Part shown: positions 41,641 through 52,628 of the stretch, one piece after another | How the letters are laid out: each line of letters starts with the position of its first letter | Numbering within the stretch: the first letter of the stretch is position 1 | Assembly: GCF_003589595.1 (NCBI RefSeq) | Contig: NW_020654810.1 | Span: forward strand, 19,547,452 to 19,611,451 | Reading direction: 5' to 3' | Length of the DNA: 64,000 bases | DNA from: Hyposmocoma kahamanoa | Taxonomy: Eukaryota; Arthropoda; Insecta; Lepidoptera; Cosmopterigidae | Notes under the pieces: generated by a model | What the model was told of the DNA's origin: nothing | The model's input: only the letters and a program-made list of their open reading frames with translations | Database searches by the model: none | Program-made: the position numbers and the translations under genes

Positions 41641-41870
41641 TATCAAACCAAGAGACGGGACGAGCAAGTCGTACGCCTTCTAGTAAGCAATACTCCTGTA
41701 TATAGCAGTTGCACTCAGAGCTTTAAATCACCAAGATCTGAGGGGCACTGCCACTGCGCCCGTCATCCTAACATATAGTTGACAAGTCCCATGTGCCTGT
41801 AATTTCACCAGCACCCTTACCCCGTTTTGACTGAACGTACTCTTTCACAAGGAGGTCTACAGCGACTGAA
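41641..41870 (-). repeat. SINE-A copy, head deleted
   Basis: Minus-strand SINE-A with a good body (GGGGCACTGCCACTGCGCCC). The CAGTAATG and GGCAGAAATAGG blocks near the head are missing. Confidence 0.75.
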
Positions 41871-42455
41871 ATTATGTATCATTTATCAACCAATAAATTG
41901 TAATCAATATTTAATAGCATTTGATTCGATTAAAAAGTACAAGAGCGACGTCTACAATATGATAAACAAAACTTAATCAACGTCCACAGATTAAATATAA
42001 TTTTAAAAGGGATAAAAACCTTTACTTTTTATTTCTTGTACACGCTTTCTCCAATATCTGTCTTTGTGTAGTCATTCAACAGGTACTAAAGTCGATGTAA
42101 AACACGAATGCTCCATTTATACTATAAACCCTGGAACATACCGTTGTTACAACCTTTTAATCTCGCATTTTTACGAGTAAGTAAGTTTAAAACGCAGCAC
42201 ATAGTGATTTTGTTAGATAAAACTATAATGTTTTACGCTGTTACTCATAACAGTGGCAGCCAAAATGTTACATAGTAAAGCTACAATGTAATTTGATCTG
42301 TGTGTTACTGGGATCTACATAAGGTCATTAAAAATAATGAGAAAAGTAAAATTTACATTATTTCTGTTAAGAATGTTTATTATTTTAGACTTTTTATAGC
42401 TAGAAATAAATAAATATTAAACAACGTAGCATACGTTGCTCTGATCCCCTAATAA
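41871..42455. other. no recognised feature
   Basis: AT-rich, unassigned. Confidence 0.4.
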
Positions 42456-42757
42456 GTAGTAGAAGTAGAGCTCCTTGTGAAAGAGTGCGTCCAGGGTAGT
42501 ACTGCCACCTTACCTATTTATGCCGCCAAACAGTAATGTCAGCATTACTGTGTTCCGGTTTTGAAGGGTAAGGGTGCTGGTGAAATTACAGGCACATGGG
42601 ACTTGTCAACTTATGTATCAGGGTGACGGGCGCAGTGGAATTGCCCTTCAGATCTTTGGAGATTTAAAGCTCTGAGTGGAACCACAATTGTTATGGACAG
42701 GCATATAGCTTACCATCAGATGTACGACTTGTTCGTCCAGTCACTTGATATTAAAAA
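42456..42757 (+). repeat. SINE-A copy, full length
   Basis: Plus-strand SINE-A from AAGTAGAGCTCCTTGTGAAA to GTCCAGTCACTTGATATTAA with an A-rich tail. It is among the best preserved here. Confidence 0.8.
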
Positions 42758-42759
42758 AG

Positions 42760-43150
42760 TAACTAAAACACTTGTATTGTGTAAATCGGAAACAATAACG
42801 GCACCACAAACACACAGACCCGAGACAAAATAGAAATGTTTATAATAACGATAATAATAAGAATCTTATTATTACACACCCCCCGCATAGATACACGCCA
42901 TACTGTATTTACTTGATTTCGGTCCATAAATGTGGTTCAAACCAGCCGGAAAAAAGCCTGAGAAAGAAGAAAATAATAATAATTCATGCAGAAAGTTCAT
43001 GCAGATGGAAGAGGACGAAGAAGAAGAAGAATCGTATTAGCTTATTACACACCCTCCACGTAGATACACGCCATACTAAATTTACTTGATTTAGGTCCGT
43101 AAGTGTGGTTCAAACCAGCTAACAGGCTGAGAAATACGATAATAATAATA
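42760..43150 (+). repeat. SINE-D (type 2) fragment and a 95-bp direct duplication
   Basis: 42770-42830 carries a SINE-D piece (ATCGGAAACAATAACG, ACACACAGACCCGAGACAAA). A unit of about 95 bp then occurs twice in direct orientation, near 42872-42966 and 43040-43132 (ACGCCATACT, TTTACTTGATTT, GGTCC, GTGGTTCAAACCAGC). Between them are AATAATAATAATTCATGCAG and GAAGAAGAAGAAG. The second unit is followed by (AATAAT)n. It looks like a duplicated retroposon tail. Confidence 0.55.
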
Positions 43151-43167
43151 ATAATAACAATAATAAT

Positions 43168-43398
43168 AATGTGCCAGACAACGTCTCCAATTGCCTGATC
43201 TCAAACTAGGGAATACCCTTTACTACGACTACCAGAGCAACGGAATTCACTCTGAGGCACGTTCCTAAACACCCAGACCAGAACTAATTTAGAAAAGTTC
43301 ATTTCCCAAATTGGTCCTACCGGGAAACGAACCCAAGACCTCAGAGGTGGCGAGCCCATGAAAACCAAGGCCACTCGATCACGGAGGTCGTCATAAAA
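43168..43398 (-). repeat. SINE-D (type 1) copy, full
   Basis: Minus-strand SINE-D. The A-box-like CGTGATCGAGTGGC and B-box region GGGTTCGTTTCCCGG are readable on the minus strand, followed by the family body to GAGATCAGGCAATTGGAGAC. The best copy of type 1. Confidence 0.75.
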
Positions 43399-45511
43399 TA
43401 ATACCAACCGACCAAAAAGTGGGTGCTGAAGAGTCCTAAGGTAAGTAAGGGCCTAAGGGGAGCATTGATGTTGTCCAGCGCATTTGAGAAAAAACCTGAA
43501 TTATCTATACGTATAAACTACACTACATATTTTTTTATCCTTGTGATTTTTTTGTATGAAGTTGACCCTTAGTTACTCGCACGAAGACAAACACACAAAA
43601 AGTACTCGCATGGAGTCCTCACTAAAACCAATTTATTAGGAAGATTTCTAATAAACTAATAAAGGCATTCAATAAAAGACTCAATATGACACTACACATA
43701 TACTATAATACGAGTATATATTAAGACCTCAAAGGAACAATTCAAATAAAAAGTAATAGGAAGTTACAAAAAAAGGAACTAAAAATCTTCTCTAGAATTA
43801 CACTTCTGAAGCATCATGTCAAAAGTCAAAATAACATTTATTCTTACAAACTAATCAGAATCATTGGTATCACAAGTCTGTCAATAAACCCTAGAGTTGT
43901 CATTGAAAACAAAAGTGCATTAGACCGAAATATTATTTTATAGCACGTAAAGGTAAGTTGATCCCATGCGAGTAATTAAGGTTAATATAAAAAATACGTG
44001 TTTTCAATTCTACTTTATGGTGGCGTTGAAATTTTTTAATCGTGCCTAAGAGGTGAGTCAAAAAGTTTGGGAACCTATGGTACAGACTATTTGAAATTAA
44101 TATCGGGACTCAATCGTGTATAAATAGTAGTTTATGAGAATGTTACATATTGAAAGGCATTCAAATACGAGTGTGGGTTCACATAAAAACATCACACGAG
44201 TGTTTTAATGCCTAATTATGAACAGTTACATACACTGCTTTATCTATACACATATTATAAGCTCTCTATGATGTGTTCAGGAACCGCATGTTATGACTGG
44301 CGAAATGGCGGCAAATAAAAACTTTTCTCGCGCATCTCACACAACCGTAATTTTTATTTAATTCATAGACAAACTAGAGTCGGCCCCAACTATCATATCG
44401 TTCGATATCAAACAACATGTGAAATTTACAAAATTGTTTGCTATTGACATTTCATTTCGAATAAAACTTAATCTCGACTGATATTAGAATTGAGGTCGAA
44501 TGAAATTGTTTTGTTTTTCATAGATGTTCGAAATTTGATATATAGTAAAATCGAATTCGATGTTAATATGAAGTAATAATAAGGATTCGCTCTGGACCTT
44601 TTGGATGGAAAAGTGTCGTTTTTATTTTGACTTTCAATTATTTTGTGAAATCTAGTTTAAAGTGGAATAGGATAGTGCTATTGTGCCTTAATCGAAGATT
44701 AAAACGCGAAATTATACGAATCTCGAACTAAAATACCCGTATCGGCCCGTTTTAAGGAATCCCGAGTCAATCCAAGCACGCCGCCTCAAATTGCCTATCC
44801 TCTTTGTGGCGGCCATATTTACAGAGACATAATTAAACTTCATGTTTAGGCTGATGGCTTTGCCAAAGCCTTAATAAATTTAAAAAAAAATTAGTAATAA
44901 TAACATTTTCACAGGTAAAAAATTTATTCTAACATAACAGTTTATCTTTAAACTGGTCGTAATTTGCGGTTTTTGAACACACCATAGAGTGTTTATGATA
45001 TGTGTGTAGATTAGGTCAATGGTGTAGATAAATATATCTTAGCTACCACGACACGTTTCAGACGTATTGTTGAGTTCCTTCGAGACCACATACGTTGCAA
45101 CACGTCCGAGACGTCTAGGTAAATAAAATTTATTTATACACGATTAAATCCCCATATTAAATTCAAAAAGTGTATGAAAATTGTGAAAGTTTAAATCAAT
45201 GTGTATCAATATTATAAAAAAAAAATAATCAGGGATTTAGGGATTTCGTAATGTCTTAAACTAAACAATTTTCGTATACGTTTCATAGGCCTGTTTCAAT
45301 GACACAAAGAGCTAAATAAAGGCATAGTTTTCGAAAGTTGCTATTAACTTTGTTGAAATTTATTAAGCGCAAAAGGTTGTCTTTATTACGGAGTAAATTC
45401 AGAATGATATCTTGTTACGCGCTCTCATTAAACATGCAATGAAAGCTTCGCTCGCATGTCTTGTTATTTTATTTTATAAAGTGTACAGGGGGATAAAAAA
45501 AACATATAAAG
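43399..45511. other. no recognised feature (2.1 kb)
   Basis: The longest unrepeated part of the middle region. AT-rich, with no exon-like frame. A GC-richer patch at 44755-44820 (CACGCCGCCTCAAATTGCC, GTGGCGGCCATATTTACA) is unassigned. Confidence 0.4.
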
Positions 45512-45705
45512 AATAAATAAATATTAGACAATATCACATACCCTGATCTCAAAGTACTCGAAAGTAGCTAGAGCACTTGTGTTATGGAAATCTGAATCAA
45601 CGACGGTACCACAAACACCCAGACCCGAGACAATACAGAAAAGTTAGTTTCTGCTCTGATCCGGCCGGAGATCGAACCCGGGACCTCAGAATCCGGTTCG
45701 TGCAC
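45512..45705 (-). repeat. SINE-D (type 2) copy
   Basis: Minus-strand type 2 SINE-D: TAGACAATATCACATACC, GGTACCACAAACACCCAGAC, TGATCCGGCCGGAGATCGAA (B box on the minus strand). The A-box end is truncated. Confidence 0.7.
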
Positions 45706-45707
45706 TT

Positions 45708-45795
45708 TCCGGTAACCGATTTCAATAAAACCTAGCAAATAGATGTAATTCCACGATCTTTTGAGGTCGATTTTTTCAATACTCTGTTCTGAGAA
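45708..45795 (-). repeat. element H fragment
   Basis: Short end fragment with GGTAACCGATTTCAATAAAA, CTAGCAAATAGATGTAATTC and TTTTGAGGTCGATTTTTT. Confidence 0.55.
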
Positions 45796-45810
45796 TATTT
45801 ATGCATTTTT

Positions 45811-46190
45811 TTATGATACTAAATGACGGGACGAACAAGTCGTGTAGAACCAGGCGGTAATGAGCGACCAGCACGTCCACAACAGTTACAGTGCCACTCA
45901 GAGTGTTCACTTGGCAGCAAAAAGAAGTAAGGTGGCAGTATTTCTCTGGACGAACAGTGAAATACTGCCACCTTACCAGTTTCTGCCGCTAAGCAATAAT
46001 GTGAACATTACTGCGTTCCAGTTTTGAAAGGCAGGGGTACAGCCATACATATGTCTTAGGGTGACGGGCGCAGTGGCATTGCCCCTCCGTTTTAAAGCCC
46101 TGAGTGCCACTGCAACTGTCATGGACAGGCATGTCGCTTACCACCATAACTTATTCGTGCCGTCACTTGGTATTCCATAAAAGAAACCTA
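45811..46190. repeat. two SINE-A copies head to head
   Basis: A minus-strand SINE-A (45811-45955, internally deleted) meets a plus-strand SINE-A (45956-46190) at their heads (TTTCTCTGGACGAACAGTGA then AATACTGCCACCTTACC). The junction is palindromic over about 25 bp (GGTAAGGTGGCAGTATTTC against GAAATACTGCCACCTTACC), with a loop of about 13 nt. Confidence 0.75.
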
Positions 46191-46372
46191 AATAACGCCT
46201 ATTCACTCTCGCATTGAAAACTATACCATTCAGGTAACAAGTCTGTGGGCAGGGTATTCAACTCCATATCTGTTCGCCATATAAATGTGGAAGCGAAACG
46301 CTTATGCGAATCCTTGGAATATCCACAAAATATGGGTCGAACCCCAGCTTACATCTAGTCCCCCGATAATAG
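46186..46372 (-). mobile_element. LINE-J 3' fragment
   Basis: Minus-strand LINE-J end. CTATTCACTCTCGC, GGTAACAAGTCTGTGGGCAG and the CATATAAATGTGGAAGCG block correspond to the 'PADLFP' and 'RTKR.ASTFIW' region. It ends near TAGTCCCCCGAT. Confidence 0.7.
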
Positions 46373-46374
46373 AA

Positions 46375-46500
46375 AGGGGAGCTCATTACCCAAATTGATC
46401 TTACTGGGTATCGAACCTGGGACATCCTCATCACTGGATGTGGATTGTGGACACTGGTCCACAATGAAAATTTTTGGGCCACTGAAGTCGTCAAATTATA
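46375..46500 (-). repeat. SINE-D (type 1) fragment
   Basis: Minus-strand fragment: ATTACCCAAATTGATCTTAC, GGGTATCGAACCTGGGACAT (B-box side) and GCCACTGAAGTCGTCAAATT (A-box side). It abuts the LINE fragment. Confidence 0.6.
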
Positions 46501-46969
46501 TAGTAAATATGTATATTTTACTTTTTAGCATAAGGAATTAATTATTCCTCCCAGGGTTGATTTTCTACATTTATAGAAAATGATCTATTGTATTCAACAA
46601 TTAGCATAAAGTTGGATCCTTTTCTATGCAAATTTATGAGTTTTTGAGTCCGTGTAATTTCCCAACTATACTTTAATTTAATTTAAAGTTTGGAAAACCG
46701 ACAAACCTCGATAACATAGTCGGTTTTTTAATAGAAGGCAACGAATTGACATTACTAATGTCATTTAGAAAAGTAATGATTATTGCATAGTGACATGCTT
46801 GGGTCAGTTCTCAATGGATTGACTGAAACTGAATCTGTAAAAAATAAACACGTTTCACTGTCAGTCTGCTAAACAATATTTCATTTACATTTAGTCTATA
46901 TACATTATAATTTTTCTAATGTAGTTCATGATTTTATAAAATTAATATCAAATTTTTTTTAATAATAAT
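46501..46969. other. no recognised feature
   Basis: AT-rich, unassigned. Confidence 0.4.
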
Positions 46970-47132
46970 AAGACAACCACATAAATTGTCTCGTCTCAAA
47001 CTAATTCCCTGTACAATATCAGTATTGTACACGGAATTAGTACACAGTATTCACAGGAATTCACTCGGGGACATATCCTATAACACTCAGACCAGAACCA
47101 ATTTAAAAAACCAGTTTCACAAATTGGTCCAT
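46970..47132 (-). repeat. SINE-D (type 1) fragment with internal palindrome
   Basis: GACAACCACATAAATTGTCT, TCTCAAACTAATTCCC, CAGGAATTCACTCGGGGACA and ACCAATTTAAAAAACCAGTT fit type 1. A local inverted repeat, AATTCCCTGTACAATA with TATTGTACACGGAATT (around 47002-47038), has been added. Confidence 0.6.
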
Positions 47133-47389
47133 GTTAAAAATATACAATTCAGCTTTATGGCCTAATGAGAGACTCTGTAGAGATCCTTTAAGAGATTTTT
47201 ATTTGTTCCTCAAAGAAACTAGCAACCCCCCTAAACGTCACTTTATTTACATTTAACATTACCATACCTGTTATTAAAAATCTTGTAATTGCATCAACTG
47301 AATGTCAGTTAAATAATATGTAACTTTATTTAATAATTCATTTTATTTCGTACTTAATTTTATTTCATATAATAATAATAATAATAACG

Positions 47390-47583
47390 TACACACTCAG
47401 CATAGCCCCGCACTAGGGAAACCTTGTGTCGCGGGTGTCGTGGACATACACATAGACAACCACAAATTACACCCAAACTCACGAGAGAAATAAATGTAGG
47501 CCACATAAATATTTCTCCCGGCCCGGGAGTCGAACATGGGACCTTTGCGTGGCATGGTAACCGTTCGGCCACCGAGGCAGTTA
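47390..47583 (-). repeat. SINE-B copy, nearly full
   Basis: Minus-strand SINE-B from GTACACACTCAGCATAGCCC to GTTCGGCCACCGAGGCAGTT. The B-box region carries a change (GGGAGTCGAACATGGGACC) and the head has a small deletion. Confidence 0.8.
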
Positions 47584-48380
47584 TATAATTCTTTTTATTT
47601 AATATTTCATTTTATTTAATGTTTCCTTTTTGATTCCATTCTATTCAATATTCAATTTTATTTCATATCTAATTCATTTATTTAATTAAATTACATGTCA
47701 TTGGTTAAATACCAAAACTTGGGACAGATTTCTTTTATGTGAAGTGACGTCGCATGGCTGACTTCTTAATTACAAAAATCATTTTATTTCAAATTCCTCC
47801 TACAGCCTGTTTATAAATTCCACTTCTGCCATCTCGGATTGACGCGTGTTCAGTTAAGAGCGTGACATTACGAGCTACCTAGCTACATATCACAGTCAAT
47901 TGCGCTAAAAATCTTTTAAATTCAATTACACATGAGAGCGATGTCACACGATGCGTTGCGTCTGCGTTGCGACGACTTTGTCTTGTGTCGTTGTGTTGTG
48001 CAAAACAACGTGCCACACGGTGCGTTGACGACGGCGCTCCACTGCAAACACCTTCGTATGTTGAAACCATAACGTGATGTCGCATCGCGCGAGTGGCATC
48101 GCTTTAACTAGGTAACGTCATACCAACTGATAGTGTGTAAAACAACACGGTCTAAAGAAAAACAACATGGCTGTCTCTCTGTTATAGTATAGTTTTAATT
48201 TTTTTTAAGTATTGTTACGTACGCGGAATCAACACTTTTAATGCTAAGCCATAGATGTGTGATGTTCGTAGATTTTCCATTTAAAGACAAAACTAGGGGT
48301 TAAAAACAAATATTTTGCCGATTAACGCCACGATATAGATAGAGATAACCAATAATAAACGCCCATATGTATTTTTTAAA
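47584..48380. other. unassigned; CpG-rich patch
   Basis: AT-rich except 47935-48120, a patch rich in GCGTTGCG/CGTTGACGACGG motifs (CACACGATGCGTTGCGTCTG, GCCACACGGTGCGTTGACGA). Its composition recalls the subterminal part of the 19.1-kb element, but no termini were found. A 68-codon minus-strand frame here is unsupported. Confidence 0.35.
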
Positions 48381-48615
48381 GCGGTGGTAGCCTAATGGTT
48401 TAACCTTAACGGTTTATCATCCCTCAAGCTTAAGGCGTGGCTTTGAATCCAACCTTTTTCGAAATCTATGTGCGAAAAATATGATATTATTATGAGCTTT
48501 TAGATGAAGAAAAACATCGTGAGGAAACCTGCACACTTCTATGAAGCACATCACTATTTGTTTTCAAAAAATTGTTCAAAGAGTATCTGTTAAATCTTCA
48601 AAATTATCCATCGTA
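48381..48615 (+). repeat. SINE-E copy
   Basis: Plus-strand SINE-E: A-box-like GGTGGTAGCCTAATGG, B-box-like GGCTTTGAATCCAAC, then TATTATGAGCTTTTAGATGA and GTGAGGAAACCTGCACAC. It ends before the GTGGCGGACTATGG tail. Confidence 0.65.
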
Positions 48616-49339
48616 GCTGTTGGTATGCCGGTGACATATGCGTTTCTATAGGTCGTATATATTAGTCGTTTGTTTAATTGAATTCAAACCTCTTAATTAA
48701 TTAATAAAACCTTATATTTATAATTTTATCAAATGAAATATTACACGTTCGTAATTTTATCAATTATTGTAATTAATTGCACATGATATGTCATGTACGA
48801 AACGAAACGAAAAATGGGTACCATGGTGCCTATTTTTCGTTTCGTTATGGGTGTGTGCGTTGTGTGTGTCTTTAATAAAATACGGCTGCTGTTACTGGGT
48901 CCATTGAAATCGGCATTGTTTAAGAAATAATTAAATATATAATATAAAGAAATAGTAATGGTACATGTATAATTTAATAGAATTTATCAATTAAAAATAT
49001 GGCAATGATCTATTTTTATTTTGGGCAAGCAACACTGTTTTTTTCTCACTCTTCTCTCAAAAGCCCTTATAACGGCAGGTTTAACTTATAAGTTATTTTT
49101 GGAAATACAATCCGCGTTAGTAAATTCAATTTGTATGTTATTTGTGCAAGTGACGTAGCACTTTCAGTGAGACGACATTAAGTTGAGTGGAGGTGAGATT
49201 CCGTAACAGCACAGCGCACTCTTTTTAATTAACTCAATTTCAGTACTTAATTTATTTAGTTAATAAGTCGAATTATTTATTAATAAATCTTGTATAATTG
49301 TTTTTTTTTTTTTTTCAATTTATTCAATTTAATTATGTA
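48616..49339. other. no recognised feature
   Basis: AT-rich. A small palindromic block, AAACGAAAAATGGGTACCAT with GCCTATTTTTCGTTTCG, is present at 48801-48844. Confidence 0.4.
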
Positions 49340-49430
49340 TATGAATCCACAGTGGGTCCGCGTGGGAACTATAGCCCAAGCCCGCAAATTGTGAGAGGAG
49401 ACCTGTGCTCAACAATTCAGCAGCATTTTT
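49340..49430 (+). repeat. SINE-E tail fragment
   Basis: AATCCACAGTGGGTCCGCGT, GGGAACTATAGCCCAAGCCC and GTGAGAGGAGACCTGTGCTC match the 3' part of SINE-E. Confidence 0.6.
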
Positions 49431-49457
49431 ATGTTTATAAGTATATTAATGGATGAT

Positions 49458-49665
49458 TAGATGGCGCTAAGGCAAAAAAATAGTTAAAACATAGAAAAAC
49501 AGCGCATAGAAAAAATCATGATGTCCACTGGATCATTCCGTCGCTTAGTTGGCGTAGCGTCTGGCACGGTTTGCTAAGAGACGCTGATTTGAATCCAGCC
49601 GGATCGAAGATTTTTTTTCTAAATTTTCGATCTTTGTATACATAATGATGACAAACCAGTGGACA
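49458..49665 (+). repeat. SINE-C copy
   Basis: Plus-strand SINE-C: AGATGGCGCTAAGGC, GTCCACTGGATCATTCCGTC, GCTTAGTTGGCGTAGCGTCT, TGATTTGAATCCAGCCGG and TCGATCTTTGTATACATAAT. It is directly followed by a SINE-A. Confidence 0.7.
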
Positions 49666-49668
49666 AAC

Positions 49669-49918
49669 TACCTATTTCTGCCGCCAAGCAGTAATGTTGG
49701 CATTATTGCGTTCCAGTTTTGAAGGGCAAGGGTGGTAGTGAAGTTACAGGCACATGAGACTTGTCAACTTATGTATCAGAGTGACGGGCGCAGTGGCAGT
49801 ACACCTTAGATCTTTGCGATTTAAAGCTCTGAGTGGCACTGATAGTGTTATGGAGAGGCGTGTAGTTTTCCATCATGTGCACGACTGTCCGTCCCGTCAC
49901 TTGATAGTATAGAAAAAA
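49669..49918 (+). repeat. SINE-A copy, head truncated
   Basis: Plus-strand SINE-A starting at ACCTATTTCTGCCGCCAAGC, thus lacking the first 60 bp or so, and ending GTCCCGTCACTTGATAGTAT with an A-rich tail. Confidence 0.8.
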
Positions 49919-49979
49919 GTCATTTCAGGAAAAAATATTGAATATATTCAATTATTGTTGTGGTGAAACGTCCTGATAT

Positions 49980-50200
49980 TCAGGAAATGAAACTGTTTCC
50001 TATCTAATACATTCTAAATCGCGTAAATTTGTTTTTTCAAACAAACCAACGTTTCGGTCAATCACTCGTGACCATGGGACCTGTAAAGGGCCCGAAACGT
50101 TGGTTTGTTTGAGAAAACAAATATACGTGATTTAGATCCGAAAAAATAATTTCATTTCCTATGTGTAACAAACAAAGAAAATCTAAGAACTCGATATTCC
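49980..50200 (+). mobile_element. Penelope-type foldback, terminal-repeat-only copy
   Basis: A hairpin of about 215 bp: CAGGAAATGAAACTGTTTCC, TTTTTTCAAACAAACCAACG, centre CACTCGTGACCATGGGACCT, return arm GGGCCCGAAACGTTGGTTTG, AAACAAATATACGTGATTTA and AATTTCATTTCCTATGTGTA. The same unit flanks the GIY-YIG ORF at 56 kb. The left arm has an extra TATCTAATACATTC. Confidence 0.7.
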
Positions 50201-50479
50201 GACATTCAATAAAACTTTATTACATTACATCTTATTTACCTAGTTTCTAAGGATGTGATTCAACCATCTTGCTCATAATCGTTGTTATTGACCTATGATC
50301 ACGGTCCATTATTCCACAGGCTATTTGCCACTACATGGTTCATACATGCTACTACGCGATAAAGATATTAGTTAAAGATTTCAGAGAATTTAAATCTTAC
50401 GGGTGAATTTACATTGAACGAAAGCCAATTTTTGTTACGAAATTGAACATAGCATAATGAACTTTCCGTCAGTTGTGTA

Positions 50480-50615
50480 ATGTAATAAATAAATGTTAGA
50501 CAACATTACATACGTTAGACTGATCCCAAAGTAAGTAGCTAAAGCACTTGTTTTATGAAAATCAGAAACAACGACGGTACCACAAACACCTAGACCCGAA
50601 ACAATATACAAAACA
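50480..50615 (-). repeat. SINE-D (type 2) copy, truncated
   Basis: AAATGTTAGACAACATTACA, GATCCCAAAGTAAGTAGC, ACGGTACCACAAACACCTAG and CCCGAAACAATATA. The tRNA-like head is missing. Confidence 0.65.
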
Positions 50616-50684
50616 TAAATGTTTTACAAAATATTTTATTTGAACCATATAAATTTTTATTAAATTAAATTTTACAATAAATTC

Positions 50685-50780
50685 ATCACCATCATAATAC
50701 AGCCTGACTTCACCCACTGCTGGATAAAGGCCTCCAAGTTTTTGTGGCCACGGTCCTGCGCTAGTCTCATCCCTATTCGA
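50685..50780 (-). repeat. short LINE-type 3' tail
   Basis: TTCATCACCATCATAATACA, CCCACTGCTGGATAAAGGCC and TCCAAG are the reverse of the common lepidopteran 'GGAGGCCT..CAGCAGTGG..GATGATGATGA' LINE tail. It is a truncated insertion. Confidence 0.55.
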
Positions 50781-51463
50781 TAATACTAGAATAAATTAAA
50801 ACTTTAATTATTAGTACTGCAGTCTCATGTCCGCTTAGAATTTTTCATCAGAGGAAATACTGGATTCCCTATTGAAATTTTCAAGGAGCAACCACTCGAT
50901 TTCCATAGGTACTCATTCTTCTCACTTACGAGTGAGTTTAATTAATGTAACGATTTCAAGTGTAATTTGCTTACTAATGACAATAAGATTATTTGAGTTT
51001 GAATTTCTTACTGCGCAGTACTGCTCTTCGCTAACGCTCGGCGTGTAAACATGTTTCATTCTAGTACCCGTATTCGCCTCCCGCACCCCGCCTCTTCCCG
51101 CACTACAGCTACAGGACCTACGTATACGGGAAATGTAAATCAACCTTTTCCGCATTTTCGCTTGTATTATTGTTTAATGCAGCTCACTTTCAGTGTACAC
51201 AAGAAAAACCTCGCTCTCACACAACTAATGGACAGAGAATACAAAAACATAATTTTAGTAATTTGCACTCTTTTGCTACAATAATGAACCATCTTAAAGC
51301 ACACGCATCATGGTAAAAAGCGAGTGTAATAAAGTCACAACTGCAAAATAATAACTTTTCAGGAGAGTGGTTTAAAGATTCTAAGAACGAAATTAGTCGA
51401 TAACTGTTTATGCTTAAATAGAAGATATGAAATTTATATATGTATAATTTGTTCTATAATATA
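50781..51463. other. no recognised feature
   Basis: Unassigned. A 77-codon frame on each strand at 50922-51284 overlaps a GC-richer patch (CCTCCCGCACCCCGCCTCTT). No splice or domain support was found. Confidence 0.3.
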
Positions 51464-51665
51464 ATTATTAATACAAAGATCAATCCGGCTGGTTTCGAAC
51501 CAACGTCTTCCAGCAAACCGTGCTAAACGTTATGCCAACTAAGCCACGGAACAAACTAGCGGGTCTTACGAATTTTTCTATGTGCGTTGTATATCTTTGT
51601 TTTTGGTTTTAATGACTTTTTTGCCGTAACGCCCAGTATGAGAAATCTATTTCTTCACACAGACG
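51464..51665 (-). repeat. SINE-C copy
   Basis: Minus-strand SINE-C: AATACAAAGATCAATCCGGC, TGGTTTCGAACCAACGTCTT, AACTAAGCCACGGAACAAAC and CGTAACGCC. Part of the tail is deleted. A further decayed piece at 51690-51775 (ATATTCAATTATTTTTGTGA, TTACTCCACTAATTTG) belongs to the same family. Confidence 0.7.
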
Positions 51666-51887
51666 CTCGCTTTAATAATTGTAATTTTTTGAAGTTTATT
51701 GTATGTCACGATATTTGACGACCATGATATTCAATTATTTTTGTGAAATTACTCCACTAATTTGTTAAAATTATACTTTTGTTACACCAAAGATAGGATA
51801 TACCCTCGCTTTTGTAACCATGAGTGGAGTGCCTTAATATGGTTCATTATTGTAGTAAATGAGCGCAAATTACTAAAATTATGATAC

Positions 51888-51985
51888 GGTATTCAAAGAT
51901 CAAACACGTAGAAAAAATTCCTTCAATCCGGCTGGATACGAACCAACATCTTCCAGCACACTGAATTGTTCTATGTACTTTGTAT
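51888..51985 (-). repeat. SINE-C fragment
   Basis: AAAAAATTCCTTCAATCCGG, CTGGATACGAACCAACATCT and TTCCAGCACAC show the B-box side only. The A-box side is deleted. Confidence 0.6.
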
Positions 51986-52157
51986 TATTTTTATGATTTT
52001 CATTTGATACCTACAATCAGTCATGACGTATGATTACATGTGACTTTATTATATCATGGGTACGATATGATGAAACAAATTCAATTGCAACTTGCGTTGT
52101 CAGTAGGCATTTAATATTTAGAAACACATTGATTAGATATTTGAAAAGTAAATTATA

Positions 52158-52330
52158 TTATCATCAGCCTATCACAGTCCACTGCTGGACAGAGGCATCT
52201 CCCAATGAGTGCCATTTCGCCCGATCCGATGCTTGTCGCATCCATCAGGCCAGAGGGCGTCCTACACTACAATGGCTGAGCCGTGGTCTCCACTTAAGGA
52301 CTCGTTTCCCCCGTCGGTTGAAGAGTTAAA
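52158..52330 (-). repeat. LINE-type 3' tail, longer copy
   Basis: ATTATCATCAGCCTATCACA, GTCCACTGCTGGACAGAGGC, ATCTCCCAATGAGTGCCA, TCGCATCCATCAG, and then GGACTCGTTTCCCCCGTCGG. The order fits the 3' UTR of an RTE-like lepidopteran LINE read backwards, from memory of the motif only. Confidence 0.55.
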
Positions 52331-52628
52331 GGCAACAAAATATATGTTTGCAATAAGCAACCTAGTATTAGTAATGAGTAAGCAATAGTGTTAAATCAAT
52401 TTGACAAACTTTTGTGAAAACATATATTATAGGATGGACGTAGGTTATAGAGTGAAATACATTATATTATAATATAGTATATAGAATAGTTTATAGAAAC
52501 ATATTTTTATTCGGTCTCCAAAATATAAGTGCCAAATAAATTAAATTAAAATAAAAAGTGAATTTAACGCTAACCAAGCAATATTTAGTAGCAGTAAAGT
52601 TCCTTGTGAAAGAGTTCATCCAGGGACG

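Noticed and set aside
44040..44090. GAGTCAAAAAGTTTGGGAAC as a transposon end
   Set aside because: It resembles some mariner-type ends, but no second terminus or transposase fragment was found nearby.
46690..46730. AAAACCGAC...GTCGGTTTT near 46.7 kb as another element H copy
   Set aside because: Only a short inverted repeat is present; no internal landmarks of element H follow.
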